From assembly GCF_036289385.1 (NCBI RefSeq), contig NZ_JAYFFH010000003.1, positions 124,001 through 188,000 on the forward strand: DNA of 64,000 nt, in the 5' to 3' direction. The stretch comes from Anaerofustis butyriciformans (lineage in GTDB: Bacteria; Bacillota; Clostridia; Eubacteriales; Anaerofustaceae). Positions 1 to 7,806 of this stretch are shown one piece after another (the stretch's first letter is position 1; each line of letters opens with the position of its first letter). A program made the translations under genes and the position numbers. A model generated the notes under the pieces. The model did no database searches and was not told the DNA's origin. It was given only the letters and a program-made list of their open reading frames with translations.

Positions 1-752
1 ATCCTAAGTGTCAGATTTTATACTTTGAACAAGAACATAACGATCTTGATGATTCTCTTACTATTTTAGAAGAACTTAGAAAATCCACAAATGCTGATGA
101 TGGCGAAATAAGAAATATTTTGGGATGTATGCTTTTTAGTGGCGATGATATAAATAAAAAGATATCTATGCTTTCCGGAGGAGAGAAGAGCCGTGTTGCT
201 ATAGCAAAACTTATGATGAAAGAATCCAATGTGCTTATTCTTGATGAACCTACCAATCATTTGGATATTGAAACAAAAGAAGTACTTGAAGAGGCTTTAT
301 TAAAATATGACGGAGCAGTCATAAGTGTAAGTCATGATAGATATTATTTAAATAAAATATGCAACAGAATAATGTATTTGACCGGTAGCGATATAAAAGT
401 ATATGACGGTAATTATGATTATGCTATGGAAAGAGAAGCTCTTTTAAATACAGAAAAAATACAGGAAACAAAAAAGGAAGTAAAGAGCGAAAAGAAAGAA
501 AAGAAAAATTCATCTTTAAGTAACAATAAGAGAAAAGCATATGAAGAAGAGCTTAAAACTATAGAACAGGATATGGAAAGTTTGGAAGAAGAAAAAACTG
601 AATTTGCAAATAAGATGAATGATCCAGAATACTTTAATGATGCAAGTAAGGCGCAAAGTGTTTCCATAAGATTAAATGAGATAGAATTGTTACTTGAAGA
701 AAAAGAATCAAGATGGCTTGAAGTCAGTGAGATTTTAGAAAATGATCAGTGA
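1..752 (+). CDS. ABC-F family ATPase, C-terminal part (gene runs off the left edge)
   Basis: The reading frame is already open at base 3, so the N-terminal half lies outside the window. What remains is the second nucleotide-binding domain of an ABC-F protein, a soluble ATPase family acting on the ribosome. It shows the LSGGEKSR signature, Walker B LILDEPTNHLD and the switch histidine in SVSHDRYYL. A charged Lys/Glu coiled-coil tail follows, as in Uup/YdiF-type members. There are no membrane segments. The last codons lie in a 22-bp tandem duplication (724-767). Which ABC-F subgroup it belongs to (housekeeping or antibiotic protection) cannot be told from this half. Confidence 0.9.
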   Translation, partial: PKCQILYFEQEHNDLDDSLTILEELRKSTNADDGEIRNILGCMLFSGDDINKKISMLSGGEKSRVAIAKLMMKESNVLILDEPTNHLDIETKEVLEEALLKYDGAVISVSHDRYYLNKICNRIMYLTGSDIKVYDGNYDYAMEREALLNTEKIQETKKEVKSEKKEKKNSSLSNNKRKAYEEELKTIEQDMESLEEEKTEFANKMNDPEYFNDASKAQSVSIRLNEIELLLEEKESRWLEVSEILENDQ

Positions 753-767
753 GATTTTAGAAAATGA
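724..767. repeat. 22-bp perfect tandem duplication at a gene end
   Basis: Two identical 22-bp units, 724-745 and 746-767, run through the stop codon of the ABC-F gene. The length is not a multiple of three. With one unit the protein would end ...END; with two it ends ...ENDQ at a TGA inside the second copy. The coding effect is one extra residue. Confidence 0.9.
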
Positions 768-777
768 TTAATATTTT

Positions 778-808
778 AGCTATATATTTTTTAATATATA
801 GCTTTTTT
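778..808 (+). terminator. Intrinsic terminator after the ABC-F gene
   Basis: Ten-base arms AGCTATATAT (778-787) and ATATATAGCT (794-803) are followed by a T run. It closes the ABC-F transcript before the acetyltransferase gene. Confidence 0.7.
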
Positions 809-832
809 AATAAATAAAATGAAGGTATTGTT

Positions 833-1423
833 ATGCAAAAGGTAAAATCTTTATCAAAAAAAGAAATAGATGATATCGTTAAAATTTATGTTGAGTCAAA
901 TTTGAATGAAGAGGGTACGATTTCCTTATTTAAAGATGAGAATACATTTAGAAGATATTTAAAAGTACTAATAAAAGCAAGTATTAAAAATAATATGTTG
1001 TATTCTTTAAGTGAAAATAAAGAGGGATTTGTTATATTAAATAGTACTCTAAATCCTTTAAGGTCAAGTGCAAAGATATATATGTTTTTAAATTTTATAA
1101 GAACTTTTGGTTTTAAGGGATATTATAATTTTTTGGAATCAATGAAAAGTGATAAATCTTCTTTATTAGATAAATTAAGAATGGAAAATAAGGATTTTAT
1201 AAAAGTAGAAATGCTTCTTGTTGAGACTGATTTTCAAAATAAAGGATATATGCATAAAATTATGAATGAAATTTTTAAATTTGCAGATGAGTATTCTCTT
1301 CCTGTTATATTGTCAACTGACAGCGAGCTTAAGAAAGATAAATACGTGCATATAGGTATGAAATATTTATATAAAAGAAAATTAAAAGGCGGAATATATC
1401 TTTATGAATTAATTAAAGAATAA
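833..1423 (+). CDS. GNAT-like N-acetyltransferase
   Basis: This 196-residue soluble protein looks like a GNAT fold. The segment VEMLLVETDFQNKGYMHKIM (about residues 125-144) fits beta-4 and the acetyl-CoA loop, and a C-terminal segment around HIGMKYLYKRKL fits the final strands. The pyrophosphate loop reads QNKGYM rather than the usual Q/RxxGxG/A, so it is divergent. The N-terminal half has no feature that identifies a substrate. A weak GAAGG ribosome site precedes the ATG. It is transcribed alone between two terminators. The family call is moderate; the substrate is unknown. Confidence 0.6.
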   Translation: MQKVKSLSKKEIDDIVKIYVESNLNEEGTISLFKDENTFRRYLKVLIKASIKNNMLYSLSENKEGFVILNSTLNPLRSSAKIYMFLNFIRTFGFKGYYNFLESMKSDKSSLLDKLRMENKDFIKVEMLLVETDFQNKGYMHKIMNEIFKFADEYSLPVILSTDSELKKDKYVHIGMKYLYKRKLKGGIYLYELIKE

Positions 1424-1450
1424 AAAAGACACTTAAAAGTGTCTTTTTTA
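1422..1450. terminator. Bidirectional terminator between convergent genes
   Basis: The palindrome GACACTTAAAAGTGTC (1428-1443) has an A run before it and a T run after it, so it can end transcription both ways. It serves the acetyltransferase gene on plus and the isocitrate dehydrogenase gene on minus. Confidence 0.85.
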
Positions 1451-2440
1451 TAATCTTTCAATTACTTTCTTTGTAAATTCTTTTGTTCCAAGATTTCCGC
1501 CTAAATCTTTTGTTAGGTATTTTCCTTCTTTAATTAATTCTTCAATTGTTTTTTCTATTCTAGCGCCTTCTTCTGTGTAACCTATGTAATTAAGCATTTT
1601 TGCACCTGCAAGAATACATGCTGTAGGGTTTGCTATATTTTTACCTGCTATATCAGGGGCTGAACCGTGTACAGCTTCAAAAATTGCACCGTCTTCACCA
1701 ATGTTTGAACCTGTTGTAAGACCAAGACCGCCTATTAATCCTGCGCAAAGGTCGCTTACAATATCTCCAAATAAGTTTGTTGCAAGTAATACATCATATT
1801 TTTCTGGGTGCATAACAAGGTTCATACAAGCTGCATCTATAATTAAATCATTTAATTCAATTTCAGGATAATCCTTATGAACTTCATTTACAGCATCTAA
1901 AAAAACTCTGTCTGTAAGTTTACAAATATTTGCTTTATGAAGAGCTGTTACCATTTTTCTGTTTTCTCTTCTTGCAAGTTCAAAAGCATATTTTGCAATT
2001 CTTTCACTGGCTTTTTTTGTGATAAGTCTTGTTGTTTCTGCTCCGCCTTCAATTTCCTTTTCAATTCCTGCATATAATCCTTCAGTGTTTTCTCTGATTA
2101 TTACAAGGTCAATATCTTCATATCTATTTTTTAGTCCTTCATATGTTTTTACAGGTCTCACGTTAGCATAAAGGTTAAGTTCTTTTCTTAAAGTTACATT
2201 TACGCTTCTAAATCCTTTACCTACAGGAGTTGTTACAGGTCCTTTTAGAGCTACTTTGTTTTTCTTTATACTATCAATTACTTTTTTAGGAAGTGGTTCA
2301 CCGTATTTTTCAATGGCTTCAAGTCCTGCTATTTCTTCTTCAAAATTAATTTCTGCGCCTGTTGCTTTGATTACTTCAACGGCACTTGCCATTACTTCTT
2401 TTCCTATACCATCACCATAAATTAATGTTACGTTTTTCAT
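1448..2440 (-). CDS. NAD-type isocitrate/isopropylmalate dehydrogenase family protein, probable isocitrate dehydrogenase
   Basis: The 330-residue protein belongs to the beta-decarboxylating dehydrogenases that oxidise isocitrate, isopropylmalate or homoisocitrate. It has the N-terminal IYGDGIG motif, the substrate loop GFRSVNVTLRKELNLYANVRPVK, the RENTEGLYAG segment, the Asp-rich metal site in NLFGDIVSDLCAGLIGGLG and the nucleotide loop EAVHGSAPDIAGKNIANP. A Ser-x-Asn in the substrate loop favours isocitrate over isopropylmalate. The length fits the short NAD-dependent type. A GGAG ribosome site precedes the ATG. No aconitase, citrate synthase or leucine gene is adjacent, so substrate rests on sequence alone. 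Confidence 0.82.
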   Translation of the reverse strand: MKNVTLIYGDGIGKEVMASAVEVIKATGAEINFEEEIAGLEAIEKYGEPLPKKVIDSIKKNKVALKGPVTTPVGKGFRSVNVTLRKELNLYANVRPVKTYEGLKNRYEDIDLVIIRENTEGLYAGIEKEIEGGAETTRLITKKASERIAKYAFELARRENRKMVTALHKANICKLTDRVFLDAVNEVHKDYPEIELNDLIIDAACMNLVMHPEKYDVLLATNLFGDIVSDLCAGLIGGLGLTTGSNIGEDGAIFEAVHGSAPDIAGKNIANPTACILAGAKMLNYIGYTEEGARIEKTIEELIKEGKYLTKDLGGNLGTKEFTKKVIERL

Positions 2441-2553
2441 GAATATTCTCCTTTTTTAAGCTTAACTGTTATTATACTTTACTTAAAGACATTTAACAAT
2501 AGTAAAATGTCTAAATATTCAAAATATTAAACACTCGTATTAACTGGTATTAT

Positions 2554-2583
2554 TTGACATAACCGTGTTTTTTATAGTAAAAT
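2554..2583 (+). promoter_or_regulatory. Candidate promoter of the HAD phosphatase cluster
   Basis: TTGACA (2554-2559) is followed after 18 bases by TAAAAT (2578-2583). It lies about 60 bases ahead of the first HAD gene, which has a strong AGGAGGAG ribosome site. Confidence 0.55.
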
Positions 2584-2642
2584 TATAAAAGATAATTAAG
2601 TTTGAATTTAATGATTTTTATATATTATTTTAAGGAGGAGTT

Positions 2643-3443
2643 ATGGACTATAAATTACTTATCACCGATTTGGACGGAACTATGCTTAACTCCAAAAGTG
2701 AAATTAGCGAAAGGAATTTAAAAGCAGTTCACGAGCTTCAAAGAAGGGGGAAATTTATAAGTGTCGGAAGCGGCAGGCTTTATGTTGATGCAATAAAATA
2801 TGCAAGACAACTTGGTTGTCAATATAATTACAATATTGCAAATGCAGGTCTTACGATATTTAAAGAGGGTGAAGAAGAATATGTTGCTCATTTTGAAGAA
2901 GGATATTATAAAAGAATAGTTGATATTTTAAGATACAATCATATTCCTTTTGTTGTAATGACAAGTGACTATGAAGGTTCTTTTTATGATGAAACAAGTG
3001 AAGAATTTGTACACAGATGTAGAGAGTTAAATCAAGGAACACTCATTGATTTTATTGAAGCTGATGTAAGAGATTTAAAAAACGTATATAAAATAAGTTC
3101 TTCTTACAGAAATGTTGATGATATTTTTCTTCATAGAGAAGTTGAAAGATTAAACCGTCAAATAAGAGCAGATATATCAGGAGAATATTTTATAGATTTA
3201 TCTCCAAGAGGTATTTCAAAATGGACAGGTGCAATAAGGCTTGCAAAGGAAATGGGAATATCTACAAAAGAGATAATAGCAGTTGGAGATCAGGAAAATG
3301 ATATGCAGATTGTTGCAAATGTAGGGCTTGGTGTTGCAATGAAAAATGCTGTGGACAGCTTGAAAAAAGTGGCAGATGTTGTTCTTCCTTATACCAATGA
3401 TGAAGACGGAGTTGCTTATTTAATAGAAAAATATATGCTTTAA
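2643..3443 (+). CDS. Cof-type HAD-IIB phosphatase, copy 1
   Basis: The first of five tandem paralogues (266 residues). HAD motif I is DLDGTML near the N terminus, motif II lies in SVGSGR and motif IV is GDQENDMQI, so the catalytic aspartates are intact. A type IIB cap lies between motifs II and III. Family members dephosphorylate small phosphorylated metabolites such as sugar phosphates, FMN or PLP, and are soluble and magnesium dependent. The substrate cannot be assigned. A strong GGAGGAG site precedes the ATG. Confidence 0.88.
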   Translation: MDYKLLITDLDGTMLNSKSEISERNLKAVHELQRRGKFISVGSGRLYVDAIKYARQLGCQYNYNIANAGLTIFKEGEEEYVAHFEEGYYKRIVDILRYNHIPFVVMTSDYEGSFYDETSEEFVHRCRELNQGTLIDFIEADVRDLKNVYKISSSYRNVDDIFLHREVERLNRQIRADISGEYFIDLSPRGISKWTGAIRLAKEMGISTKEIIAVGDQENDMQIVANVGLGVAMKNAVDSLKKVADVVLPYTNDEDGVAYLIEKYML

Positions 3444-3494
3444 ATTAGTTAATGAATAATAATTGGTATTTGTTTAAATGATAGGGAGGATTTT

Positions 3495-4292
3495 ATGAAA
3501 TATAAACTTATTGTAATGGATGTTGATAATACACTTTTATGTACAGATAAAAGTGTATCAAAAAAGAATCTTGAAGCCATAAAAAAGTGTATGGATAAAG
3601 GTGTAATGGTTTCTCTTGCAAGTGGAAGACCTGCACTTGATGTTTTATATTACGCAAAACAAATCGGTATAGAAGATAATTATCATGTTTCCGATAACGG
3701 CGCAGGAATTTTTAAAGGCAATGATAGAAAAATAATAAAGGAATTTAACAGAAATTTTTATCTTGATTTAATAGATAAACTTAAATCTAAAAATATAGAA
3801 TGTGGAGTTTTCTCCAGTGAAAACTTTGATTTTGTTTATGAAGAGGGAGATGAAGTAATCGCAAAAGGAATAAAAATATACTTCCCTGTTACAAAATCAA
3901 GGATAGGTAATATTAAAGATATAAAAGGAGTATACAAAGTAAGTGCATATTTTCATGATGATGAAGAATATGAATTTGTAAAAAGCCTCGAAAAAGAAGG
4001 AGAAATGGAAGGTGTTGTGCCTGATCCTAACTTTTTTGATATGATGCCTTATAATGTTACAAAAATAGAAGGAACAAAAGCAATAGCAGAAAAACTTGGC
4101 ATTTCTATGGATGAAGTTATAGTAATGGGAGACCAGGGTAACGATTATACAAATGTAAAATATGCAGGTCTTGGAGTTGCTGTGGCAAATGCAACAGATG
4201 ATTTAAAAGAGGTTGCAGATGTAGTTTTAGAACAAAGTTGTGATGAAGATGCTGTGGCTTATGTAATAGATAAATATATTTTAGGAGAATAG
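3495..4292 (+). CDS. Cof-type HAD-IIB phosphatase, copy 2
   Basis: Second tandem paralogue, 265 residues, with motif I DVDNTLL, motif II LASGR and intact motif IV GDQGNDYTN. It shares the ending pattern DEDAVAYVIDKY with its neighbours, which supports local duplication. It begins about 50 bases after copy 1 with an AGGGAGGA ribosome site, and its final codons carry the ribosome site for copy 3, so copies 2-4 are probably translated from one mRNA. Confidence 0.87.
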   Translation: MKYKLIVMDVDNTLLCTDKSVSKKNLEAIKKCMDKGVMVSLASGRPALDVLYYAKQIGIEDNYHVSDNGAGIFKGNDRKIIKEFNRNFYLDLIDKLKSKNIECGVFSSENFDFVYEEGDEVIAKGIKIYFPVTKSRIGNIKDIKGVYKVSAYFHDDEEYEFVKSLEKEGEMEGVVPDPNFFDMMPYNVTKIEGTKAIAEKLGISMDEVIVMGDQGNDYTNVKYAGLGVAVANATDDLKEVADVVLEQSCDEDAVAYVIDKYILGE

Positions 4293-4295
4293 ACA

Positions 4296-5087
4296 TTGAA
4301 GTACGAATTGCTTATTACAGATCTTGACGATACACTATTAAAAGATGACGGAACAATTTCTAAAAAGAATAAAGATGCACTTAGAAAACTTATAAACAGT
4401 GGCGGTAAAGTTGCTCTTGCCAGTGGGAGAGCAGAACCGACAATGGAAAATGTTATAAAAATGGTAGGGCTTAGTGATCAAAAACATCTTGCTCATAATG
4501 GACTTAGTGTTTTTAATTTAGACGGGTACAGAAAAGTGTACAATTTTATTCCCAAAGATGAAGTTAAAAGGATTTTAGATTTATTAAAGGTAAATAATAT
4601 AGAATCAAATGTACTTAGTTTAGATGGAATATTTCATAATCACAGTAATAAACTTGTTGATGTTATGGATAAGTATGAACACGGATATCCTGTAATTGAT
4701 GTTGATTATACACCTTATGATATAGAAAATATATTCTTAATGTATGGTCTTATTAATAATGAAGAACAAAGGAAGATGATGCGTTCATGGGGGAATGATG
4801 TTATAGAAACGGGAGAGGGAAATGGTTTTGTAATATTCTTTGTAAGGGGAGAAGGTAAGTTTCAAGGGGCAAAAAGACTTGCAAAAGAGTTTGGGATTGA
4901 TGAAGAAAAAATAGTATGTGTGGGAGACGGGGGAAATGACCTTCAAATGCTTAGAGATGCGCCTCTTGGAATAGCAGTTAAAAATGCAGTAGACGAAGCA
5001 AAAGAAGCTGCAAAAGTAGTTATTGATAAAACAAATGAAGAAGATGCAATAAGTTATGTAATAGAAAAATACTTTTTAGGAGAATAA
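4296..5087 (+). CDS. Cof-type HAD-IIB phosphatase, copy 3 (TTG start)
   Basis: Third paralogue, 263 residues. The start is TTG at 4296, three bases after the stop of copy 2, with AGGAG at 4283-4287 inside the upstream gene; no ATG offers a better fit to the conserved N terminus KYELLITDLDD. Motif I is DLDDTLL, motif II LASGR and motif IV GDGGNDLQM, all intact. The tight spacing implies translational coupling within the cluster. Confidence 0.86.
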   Translation: MKYELLITDLDDTLLKDDGTISKKNKDALRKLINSGGKVALASGRAEPTMENVIKMVGLSDQKHLAHNGLSVFNLDGYRKVYNFIPKDEVKRILDLLKVNNIESNVLSLDGIFHNHSNKLVDVMDKYEHGYPVIDVDYTPYDIENIFLMYGLINNEEQRKMMRSWGNDVIETGEGNGFVIFFVRGEGKFQGAKRLAKEFGIDEEKIVCVGDGGNDLQMLRDAPLGIAVKNAVDEAKEAAKVVIDKTNEEDAISYVIEKYFLGE

Positions 5088-5089
5088 AA

Positions 5090-5893
5090 ATGATTAAATT
5101 ATTTGCTGTGGATTTAGATGATACTTTACTTAGAGATGGTAATATAATTTCAAAAGAAGACAAACAGGCTATAAGAGATTTAGAGGAAAGCGGAGTTAAG
5201 GTTGTTATTGCTTCGGGAAGAAGTGAACCTACTCTTAAAGATGTAGTATTAGAACTTGGACTTGAAAAAAATAAACATGTAGGAGTAAATGGTGCATTAG
5301 TTCTCGATTTAAATGGAAAAAATGAATTTTCTAAATACATTGACAGGGATACATATGTAAACCTTATAGAAAGATTAAGAAGCGAAAACAGAGAATTTTT
5401 CTGTTACTGCGATGGGGGGCTTATGTATGAACATGTGGATAAACTTAGACCTCAAGTTGAGTATTTCCATTCTGCAAAGGCTCTTATTAAAGGGGATGTT
5501 ATGAGTATACCTCAGTGTCCTAGAGTAAATACATATTATGGTGATGAAAAAGAGCTTGCATATGTAAGAAGTATATGTCCAGAAGGTTTGTATTCAACTG
5601 CAAATAGCGGTATTTTGGATTATATGCCAATAGGATTAAATAAATTTTCAGGTTTAGAGCTTGTATTAAAGGAATATGGAATAGATAAAAATGATGTTAC
5701 ATGTATAGGGGATCAAGAAAGTGATCTTGATATGTTCAATAACTGTGGATATTCTTTTGCAGTAAGTAATTGTGATGATTTTGCAAGAGAAGCTGCTGAT
5801 ATAGTTCTTCCAAGAAGTCATAACGAAAATGGTGTTGCATATGCAATTTATAAATATTTATTAAAAGACGAAGATAAATTATCAAAAATTTAA
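5090..5893 (+). CDS. Cof-type HAD-IIB phosphatase, copy 4 with altered motif IV
   Basis: Fourth paralogue, 267 residues, beginning two bases after copy 3 with its AGGAG site in the end of that gene. Motif I DLDDTLL and motif II IASGR are intact. Motif IV reads GDQESDLDM: the second Asp is kept, but the Asn of the usual GDxxND is Ser. It is closest to copy 5; both carry REFFCY/RGFFCF, YMP and IYKY/VYKY segments. It is probably still a phosphatase, possibly with changed metal handling or substrate. Confidence 0.84.
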   Translation: MIKLFAVDLDDTLLRDGNIISKEDKQAIRDLEESGVKVVIASGRSEPTLKDVVLELGLEKNKHVGVNGALVLDLNGKNEFSKYIDRDTYVNLIERLRSENREFFCYCDGGLMYEHVDKLRPQVEYFHSAKALIKGDVMSIPQCPRVNTYYGDEKELAYVRSICPEGLYSTANSGILDYMPIGLNKFSGLELVLKEYGIDKNDVTCIGDQESDLDMFNNCGYSFAVSNCDDFAREAADIVLPRSHNENGVAYAIYKYLLKDEDKLSKI

Positions 5894-5917
5894 GTAGAAA
5901 AAAATAAATAAATTCGG

Positions 5918-5949
5918 TATAATAGCCATGGCTTAATGTTATGGCTATT
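5918..5949 (+). promoter_or_regulatory. Candidate -10 box and leader inverted repeat before HAD copy 5
   Basis: TATAAT at 5918-5923 lies just after copy 4. It overlaps a perfect inverted repeat, AATAGCCAT (5921-5929) and ATGGCTATT (5941-5949), just upstream of the ribosome site. No good -35 box is visible. The repeat could be an operator or a leader hairpin that isolates copy 5 from the upstream genes. Confidence 0.4.
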
Positions 5950-5967
5950 AATTTTGTGGAGGAAAGT

Positions 5968-6780
5968 ATGATAAAATTATTTGCAGTAGATATGGATGAT
6001 ACTTTTTTGGATAAGAATGATCATATGTCCAAAGAAAACATACAGGCAGTAAGAGATCTTGTAGATGCTGGAGTAAAGGTAATTATAAATTCAGGCAGAA
6101 CAGAAGTATTAATGAGAGAACATATTCATGATTTAGGACTTGAAGATTTTAAACACGTTGCAGTAAACGGAGCTTTAATTCTTGATGTTAAAGGAGAAAA
6201 TGAGCTTATCTCATATTTTAATAAAGAAGATTATGATAATTTTATAAAAATTTTAAGAAAGGAAAACAGAGGATTTTTCTGTTTCCATAAAGATGGAATT
6301 ATGTATGAAAATGCAGATGAAAAGCTTATGAACCACATAAAAAGATTCCATACTTTAAAAATGGCTTGTGAGGGAGATACTCTTTCTCTTGAAAAATGCT
6401 GCAGAGTTGCGGTTGTAAGAAACAATGAAGAGGATGTTCCTTATTTAAGAAGCCTTGCACCTAAAGGAGTTTATACAACTGCAAGACCTTTTGGTTCTTG
6501 TGTAAGTTATATGCCGGACGGACTTAACAAAGCAAACGGCTTAAAAGTCTTAATGGATGAATATGGAATAACTAGTGAAGAAGTTGCAAGTATTGGAGAT
6601 CAAGAAGTAGATACATATATGTTTGATATATCAAAATATGCATTTGCAGTAAAAAACAGTGATGAAAAAACAAAACAGAGAGCAAATATAGTGTTGCCTA
6701 GAACAAATAATGAAAATGCATTTGCTTATGCTGTTTATAAGTATATTTTAAAAGATGAAAATAAACTTAAATTAGTTTAA
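5968..6780 (+). CDS. Cof-type HAD-IIB phosphatase, copy 5 with altered motif IV
   Basis: Fifth paralogue, 270 residues from the ATG at 5968. That start is chosen over an upstream in-frame ATG at 5941 because GGAGG precedes it by the right distance and MIKLFAVDMDD aligns with the start of copy 4. Motif I is DMDDTFL and motif II INSGR. Motif IV reads GDQEVDTYM, so the Asn of GDxxND is Val, a stronger departure than in copy 4. It is separated from copy 4 by a possible promoter and an inverted repeat, so it may be expressed separately. Confidence 0.83.
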   Translation: MIKLFAVDMDDTFLDKNDHMSKENIQAVRDLVDAGVKVIINSGRTEVLMREHIHDLGLEDFKHVAVNGALILDVKGENELISYFNKEDYDNFIKILRKENRGFFCFHKDGIMYENADEKLMNHIKRFHTLKMACEGDTLSLEKCCRVAVVRNNEEDVPYLRSLAPKGVYTTARPFGSCVSYMPDGLNKANGLKVLMDEYGITSEEVASIGDQEVDTYMFDISKYAFAVKNSDEKTKQRANIVLPRTNNENAFAYAVYKYILKDENKLKLV

Positions 6781-6806
6781 AAAAGAACGCATATGCGTTC
6801 TTTTTT
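6781..6806. terminator. Bidirectional terminator between HAD copy 5 and sdpI
   Basis: The palindrome GAACGCATATGCGTTC (6785-6800) is flanked by A and T runs. It ends the HAD cluster on plus and the sdpR-sdpI operon on minus. Confidence 0.85.
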
Positions 6807-7440
6807 ATATTCCTTTTTTATATAAAATAAATGAGTATGCAATTGGTACTATTACCATTACGGCAACACTAGTTAAGAAAATAGCTTGAGGTAATCTGAA
6901 GAATGCCGATGCAATTTGAATTATTCCCGCTATAACCCATATGAAGCCAGATAGCCTATGAGTTTTATTCCAGTTTACTTTACTGTTTAATGTCCATGGT
7001 AGTTTTACTCCCATTGTGTAATTTTGTTTGCATTTTGGAAGGTAGTTTCCGATAATGATAAACACCAGGCCCATTAATGCGAGAACAAAAGTTGATGTAT
7101 TTATATTTTCATAAAGAGCAGATAATATAGATATGAAACAAAATAGTATTGTTAGTATCGGTATTATCCATTTACTTAATGTAAATATAACTTTTGAAGC
7201 ATTTTTTCTTTTTGGGTCATTATTTATAAATACATTTACCAGTAAGTTTAAAGCAGCATAAATGAAAGGCATTACAAAGATAAATATTTCTTTTGATACA
7301 TATCCGTCGGGATTTCCTGATGCGTCAAAATGTATTGGCAGACTTCCAGGAAGTTTGTCATATACAAAAAGACATAAAATTGTAGGTATAAAACAACATA
7401 TTGTTGAAAGGATTATTTCTTTATTTATTTTTATTTTCAT
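6805..7440 (-). CDS. sdpI: SdpI-family immunity/membrane protein
   Basis: The 211-residue protein has about six hydrophobic segments. Its N-terminal part carries PIHFDASGNPDGYVSKE, typical of the DUF1648 region, and its second half has NYLPKCKQNYTMGVKLPWTLNSKVNWNKTHRLSG, the SdpI family hallmark. In Bacillus subtilis SdpI is a membrane immunity protein and signal receptor for the SdpC toxin and titrates SdpR. The start overlaps the end of sdpR by 20 bases, which implies coupling. No sdpA, sdpB or sdpC is nearby, so the ligand may be a foreign toxin or another envelope signal. Confidence 0.85.
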   Translation of the reverse strand: MKIKINKEIILSTICCFIPTILCLFVYDKLPGSLPIHFDASGNPDGYVSKEIFIFVMPFIYAALNLLVNVFINNDPKRKNASKVIFTLSKWIIPILTILFCFISILSALYENINTSTFVLALMGLVFIIIGNYLPKCKQNYTMGVKLPWTLNSKVNWNKTHRLSGFIWVIAGIIQIASAFFRLPQAIFLTSVAVMVIVPIAYSFILYKKGI

Positions 7441-7705
7441 CTTTTCCTCCGCTGAACTGAGATAACCACAACATTAATTCTTCAAATACAGATGTGTTTA
7501 TATCGTAGTAAATAAAGTTTTTATATTTTGTTTCGAATATTAAATCCGCTTGTTTTAATTTTGATAAATGATAGGATACCGTTGCTGCAGTCATATCGAA
7601 TTTTGAAGCAATTTCTCCTGCCGACATTCTGCCGTCTTTAAGCATTACAAGAATATCTCTTCTAACCGGATCAGACAGTGCCTTTAGTGTATTTGCAAAA
7701 CTCAC
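7421..7705 (-). CDS. sdpR: ArsR-family repressor, SdpR type
   Basis: A 94-residue winged-helix regulator starting at GTG (7705) with a GAAAGGAG site in front. The fold reads FANTLKALSDPVRRDILVML, then a recognition region FDMTAATVSYHLSKLKQADLI and a wing YKNFIYYDINTSV. It lacks the Cys/His metal sites of the metal-sensing ArsR members and matches the SdpR branch, a repressor of its own sdpR-sdpI operon. Two copies of one inverted repeat flank its promoter, which fits autoregulation. Confidence 0.85.
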   Translation of the reverse strand: MSFANTLKALSDPVRRDILVMLKDGRMSAGEIASKFDMTAATVSYHLSKLKQADLIFETKYKNFIYYDINTSVFEELMLWLSQFSGGKDENKNK

Positions 7706-7724
7706 TTTGTTATCTCCTTTCTTT

Positions 7725-7806
7725 TATTTAGATATTTTTCTAAATAGATATTATATCTTTCCTATAAAAAAGTCAAGAACTATTTAGAAAATTTTCTAAA
7801 TAGTTC
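7725..7806 (-). promoter_or_regulatory. sdpR promoter flanked by two matching operators
   Basis: On the minus strand, TTGACT (7776-7771) and TATAAT (7755-7750) are 15 bases apart. Two copies of TATTTAGA-N6-TCTAAATA flank them: 7781-7802 upstream of the -35 and 7725-7746 downstream of the -10, 56 bp centre to centre. The upstream copy sits in a perfect 30-bp palindrome (7777-7806), which also contains the stop codon of the neighbouring acetyltransferase gene. SdpR is the obvious ligand. Confidence 0.78.

Noticed and set aside
6805..7705. A complete SDP toxin operon
   Set aside because: Only sdpR and sdpI are present; no sdpA, sdpB or sdpC-like gene is nearby.
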